Below, piece after piece: positions 5,543 through 6,661 of a stretch of 6,661 nt of DNA (position 1 is its first letter; every line of letters begins with the position of its first letter). A model generated the notes under the pieces. That model was not told the DNA's origin. It made no database searches and saw only the letters and a program-made list of their open reading frames with translations. This DNA is from Bdellovibrionales bacterium (GTDB lineage Bacteria > Bdellovibrionota > Bdellovibrionia > Bdellovibrionales > UBA1609). Location: assembly GCA_020435185.1 (NCBI GenBank), contig JAGRAA010000019.1, positions 1-6,661 of the forward strand, given 5' to 3'. The position numbers were made by a program, and so were the translations under genes.

Positions 5543-6447
5543 CAAAACCTGAATATATGGATTTTCCTTTCGACCCAGACACTTCCTTAAATTATCTATT
5601 AACTTCATACAAAAGTGAAATTAAGTTGCCACCGGTCAACTCATGGTCAGATTTCACTCCAGTATTCGTAATTGGCTCTCCAAGGTCAGGAACAACGTTA
5701 ATCGGGAACTGTATTGGCAACCACTCAAAAATAGCTAACGGTGAAGAATCCCTCTTTCTCATTGACTTCTGGCGTTTGTTTTCAGACTTGTACAAAGGCA
5801 ACAATCACCAAAGTTGGAAACCTTTAAATAAATTCATTGAAGAAGAAAAACTCTTGGGCCTGATTAAAGATTTCAGTAGTACTATCCTAAAATCATATTT
5901 AAATAAAAAACAGTGCGGCATTTACTTGGACCATACACCATGGTATATTCTTCTTATGCCTTTTATAAAAGATTTGTTTCCCAATAGCGTTTTTATTCAC
6001 GTTCTGAGAGATGGTCGTGATGTGGTGAGGTCATTATCACACTCCTATTCAAAAGGATTTCTGTGGGCAGGAAAAAACATAAAGGAAAGAACAAAACTGT
6101 GGAATGATTTGGTAAAATTTGGTTACGAACATGGCAGAACAATGCCTAAAAGTCAATACTTGGAATTGAAGTATGAAGATTTTGTTATCGAACCTGAGAA
6201 AGAGCTTAACAGTGTATTTGACCTGTTAAATTTAATCTACGAGAGAAAATGCCTTCTGCCTTTAAACGAAGAACATGCGACTCCTTCAAGAGAGCATAAG
6301 ACAATTGTATCATTAAATAACAAGACGCTCAATTTTAGTGAATTTAAAAGACATGCCTGGGAAAATCACTGGAATCAAAAAGACAAGGAGGTTTTTTTGA
6401 AGTATGGAAAAGATACACTAAAGAGAATTGGATATACGATAGACTAA
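5539..6447 (+). CDS. PAPS-dependent sulfotransferase family protein
   Basis: This 302-residue protein belongs to the sulfotransferase superfamily, which moves a sulfonyl group from PAPS to a hydroxyl or amine. The 5'-phosphosulfate-binding P-loop reads GSPRSGTTL (46-54). The 3'-phosphate-binding region is VFIHVLRDGRDVVRS (151-165), with Arg157 and Ser165 in the expected places. YLELKYEDF (207-215) is the usual conserved strand, and KRHAWENHW (270-278) lies in the C-terminal part. No signal peptide or membrane helix is visible, so it is probably cytosolic, as expected for a small-molecule tailoring enzyme. Its ATG sits in an ATGA overlap with the SDR stop, placing it last in the operon. The acceptor is unknown; a tyrosine phenol or the alcohol made by the SDR are candidates by context only. 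No PAPS-synthesis genes occur in the window, so the host would have to supply the donor. Confidence 0.9.
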   Translation: MTKPEYMDFPFDPDTSLNYLLTSYKSEIKLPPVNSWSDFTPVFVIGSPRSGTTLIGNCIGNHSKIANGEESLFLIDFWRLFSDLYKGNNHQSWKPLNKFIEEEKLLGLIKDFSSTILKSYLNKKQCGIYLDHTPWYILLMPFIKDLFPNSVFIHVLRDGRDVVRSLSHSYSKGFLWAGKNIKERTKLWNDLVKFGYEHGRTMPKSQYLELKYEDFVIEPEKELNSVFDLLNLIYERKCLLPLNEEHATPSREHKTIVSLNNKTLNFSEFKRHAWENHWNQKDKEVFLKYGKDTLKRIGYTID

Positions 6448-6463
6448 TTTTCTTTTGAAAATT
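6446..6463 (+). terminator. Weak AT-rich hairpin at the operon end
   Basis: AATTTTC (6446-6452) and GAAAATT (6457-6463) form a perfect 7-bp stem with a TTTT loop, starting inside the sulfotransferase stop codon. The stem has one G-C pair and no T-run follows, so it is a poor intrinsic terminator. It may be a weak 3' structure or chance in AT-rich DNA. Confidence 0.25.
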
Positions 6464-6661
6464 CTCAACATTTACTGCACTTAAGAATGAATTATAAAAA
6501 GCCTTAAGTACAACTGAAAAAATTGAAAGCCAGAAAGAAGCCCAACAGGTAACAATGTATATAGAAATAGGCGGAATAGTAACAAAATCAAGGCTATTGG
6601 TTCGTATCAAAGTTCGTACTTAACCTAAAGTTTAGTGCTTCGAAATCGCCTACTTTTCATA
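6448..6661. other. AT-rich intergenic region after the operon
   Basis: I see no convincing gene in these 214 bases. The longest + frame worth noting is 22 codons (6555-6623), without a family match. The stretch holds the hairpin at the operon end, an inverted repeat ACTTAAG/CTTAAGT (6479-6485 and 6503-6509) and a short direct repeat GTTCGTA (6600-6606 and 6612-6618). The frame on the - strand at 6344-6610 overlaps the sulfotransferase gene and has no recognisable content. Confidence 0.55.
6479..6509. repeat. Short inverted repeat ACTTAAG/CTTAAGT
   Basis: Two perfect 7-base arms are separated by 17 AT-rich bases, about 30 bases after the last stop codon. Each arm contains the palindrome CTTAAG, so the two sites also read as a direct repeat. 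It could be an operator-like pair or chance; no function can be assigned. Confidence 0.3.

Noticed and set aside
6555..6623. 22-codon ORF after the operon
   Set aside because: It is too short, with no family match and no strong ribosome binding site; chance is the simpler explanation.

Overview
The window has two compositionally different parts. The left end (about 1-560) is GC-rich: sampled 60-base lines hold about 58-68% GC by hand count. It carries the C-terminal part of a tyrosine recombinase whose wording (LFEGQ-GGP, HSLR-SFATHL, TTEIYTHV, PLDEL) is like integrases common in Bacteroidota and relatives. GC falls through about 45% and 40% between 540 and 660. The rest is AT-rich (about 37% GC in a sampled line) and uses ordinary bacterial code. 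This looks like an acquired island or accessory cluster beside recombinase debris. The host cannot be named; a Bacteroidota-like or uncultured candidate-phylum bacterium is a guess.

From 728 to 6447, six genes on the + strand form one tight operon: (1) a bacterial-type tyrosyl-tRNA synthetase with a C-terminal S4-like domain; (2) and (3) two further proteins with the fold and wording of archaeal/eukaryotic-type TyrRS, both lacking the second His of HIGH and the KMSKS lysines; (4) a shortened aldehyde dehydrogenase-superfamily protein with its catalytic Cys; (5) a classical short-chain dehydrogenase/reductase with SDR catalytic residues; (6) a PAPS-type sulfotransferase. Genes 2/3 and 5/6 overlap by ATGA, and genes 3/4 and 4/5 each overlap by exactly 14 bases. 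Only genes 1 and 2 are separated (11 bases), with a good Shine-Dalgarno sequence between them.

This does not look like a housekeeping neighbourhood. The best reading is a small biosynthetic pathway built around tyrosine or a tyrosine analogue. All three synthetase-like proteins keep the Tyr-x3-Gln-x2-Asp signature of the TyrRS amino-acid pocket. One model is that gene 1 makes aminoacyl-tRNA, the degenerate pair 2+3 binds or uses the activated amino acid (compare cyclodipeptide synthases, which are TyrRS/TrpRS-like folds without ATP motifs), genes 4 and 5 perform redox steps and gene 6 sulfonates the product. An alternative is that gene 1 is a resistant TyrRS protecting the producer from a tyrosyl-adenylate-like product. 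I know of no described system with this gene set; the pathway is inference, while the family calls rest on visible motifs.

The 293 bases before gene 1 hold no confident gene, only a possible 30-codon ORF and an orphan Shine-Dalgarno-like stretch. The 214 bases after gene 6 hold no convincing gene, only weak AT-rich inverted repeats.
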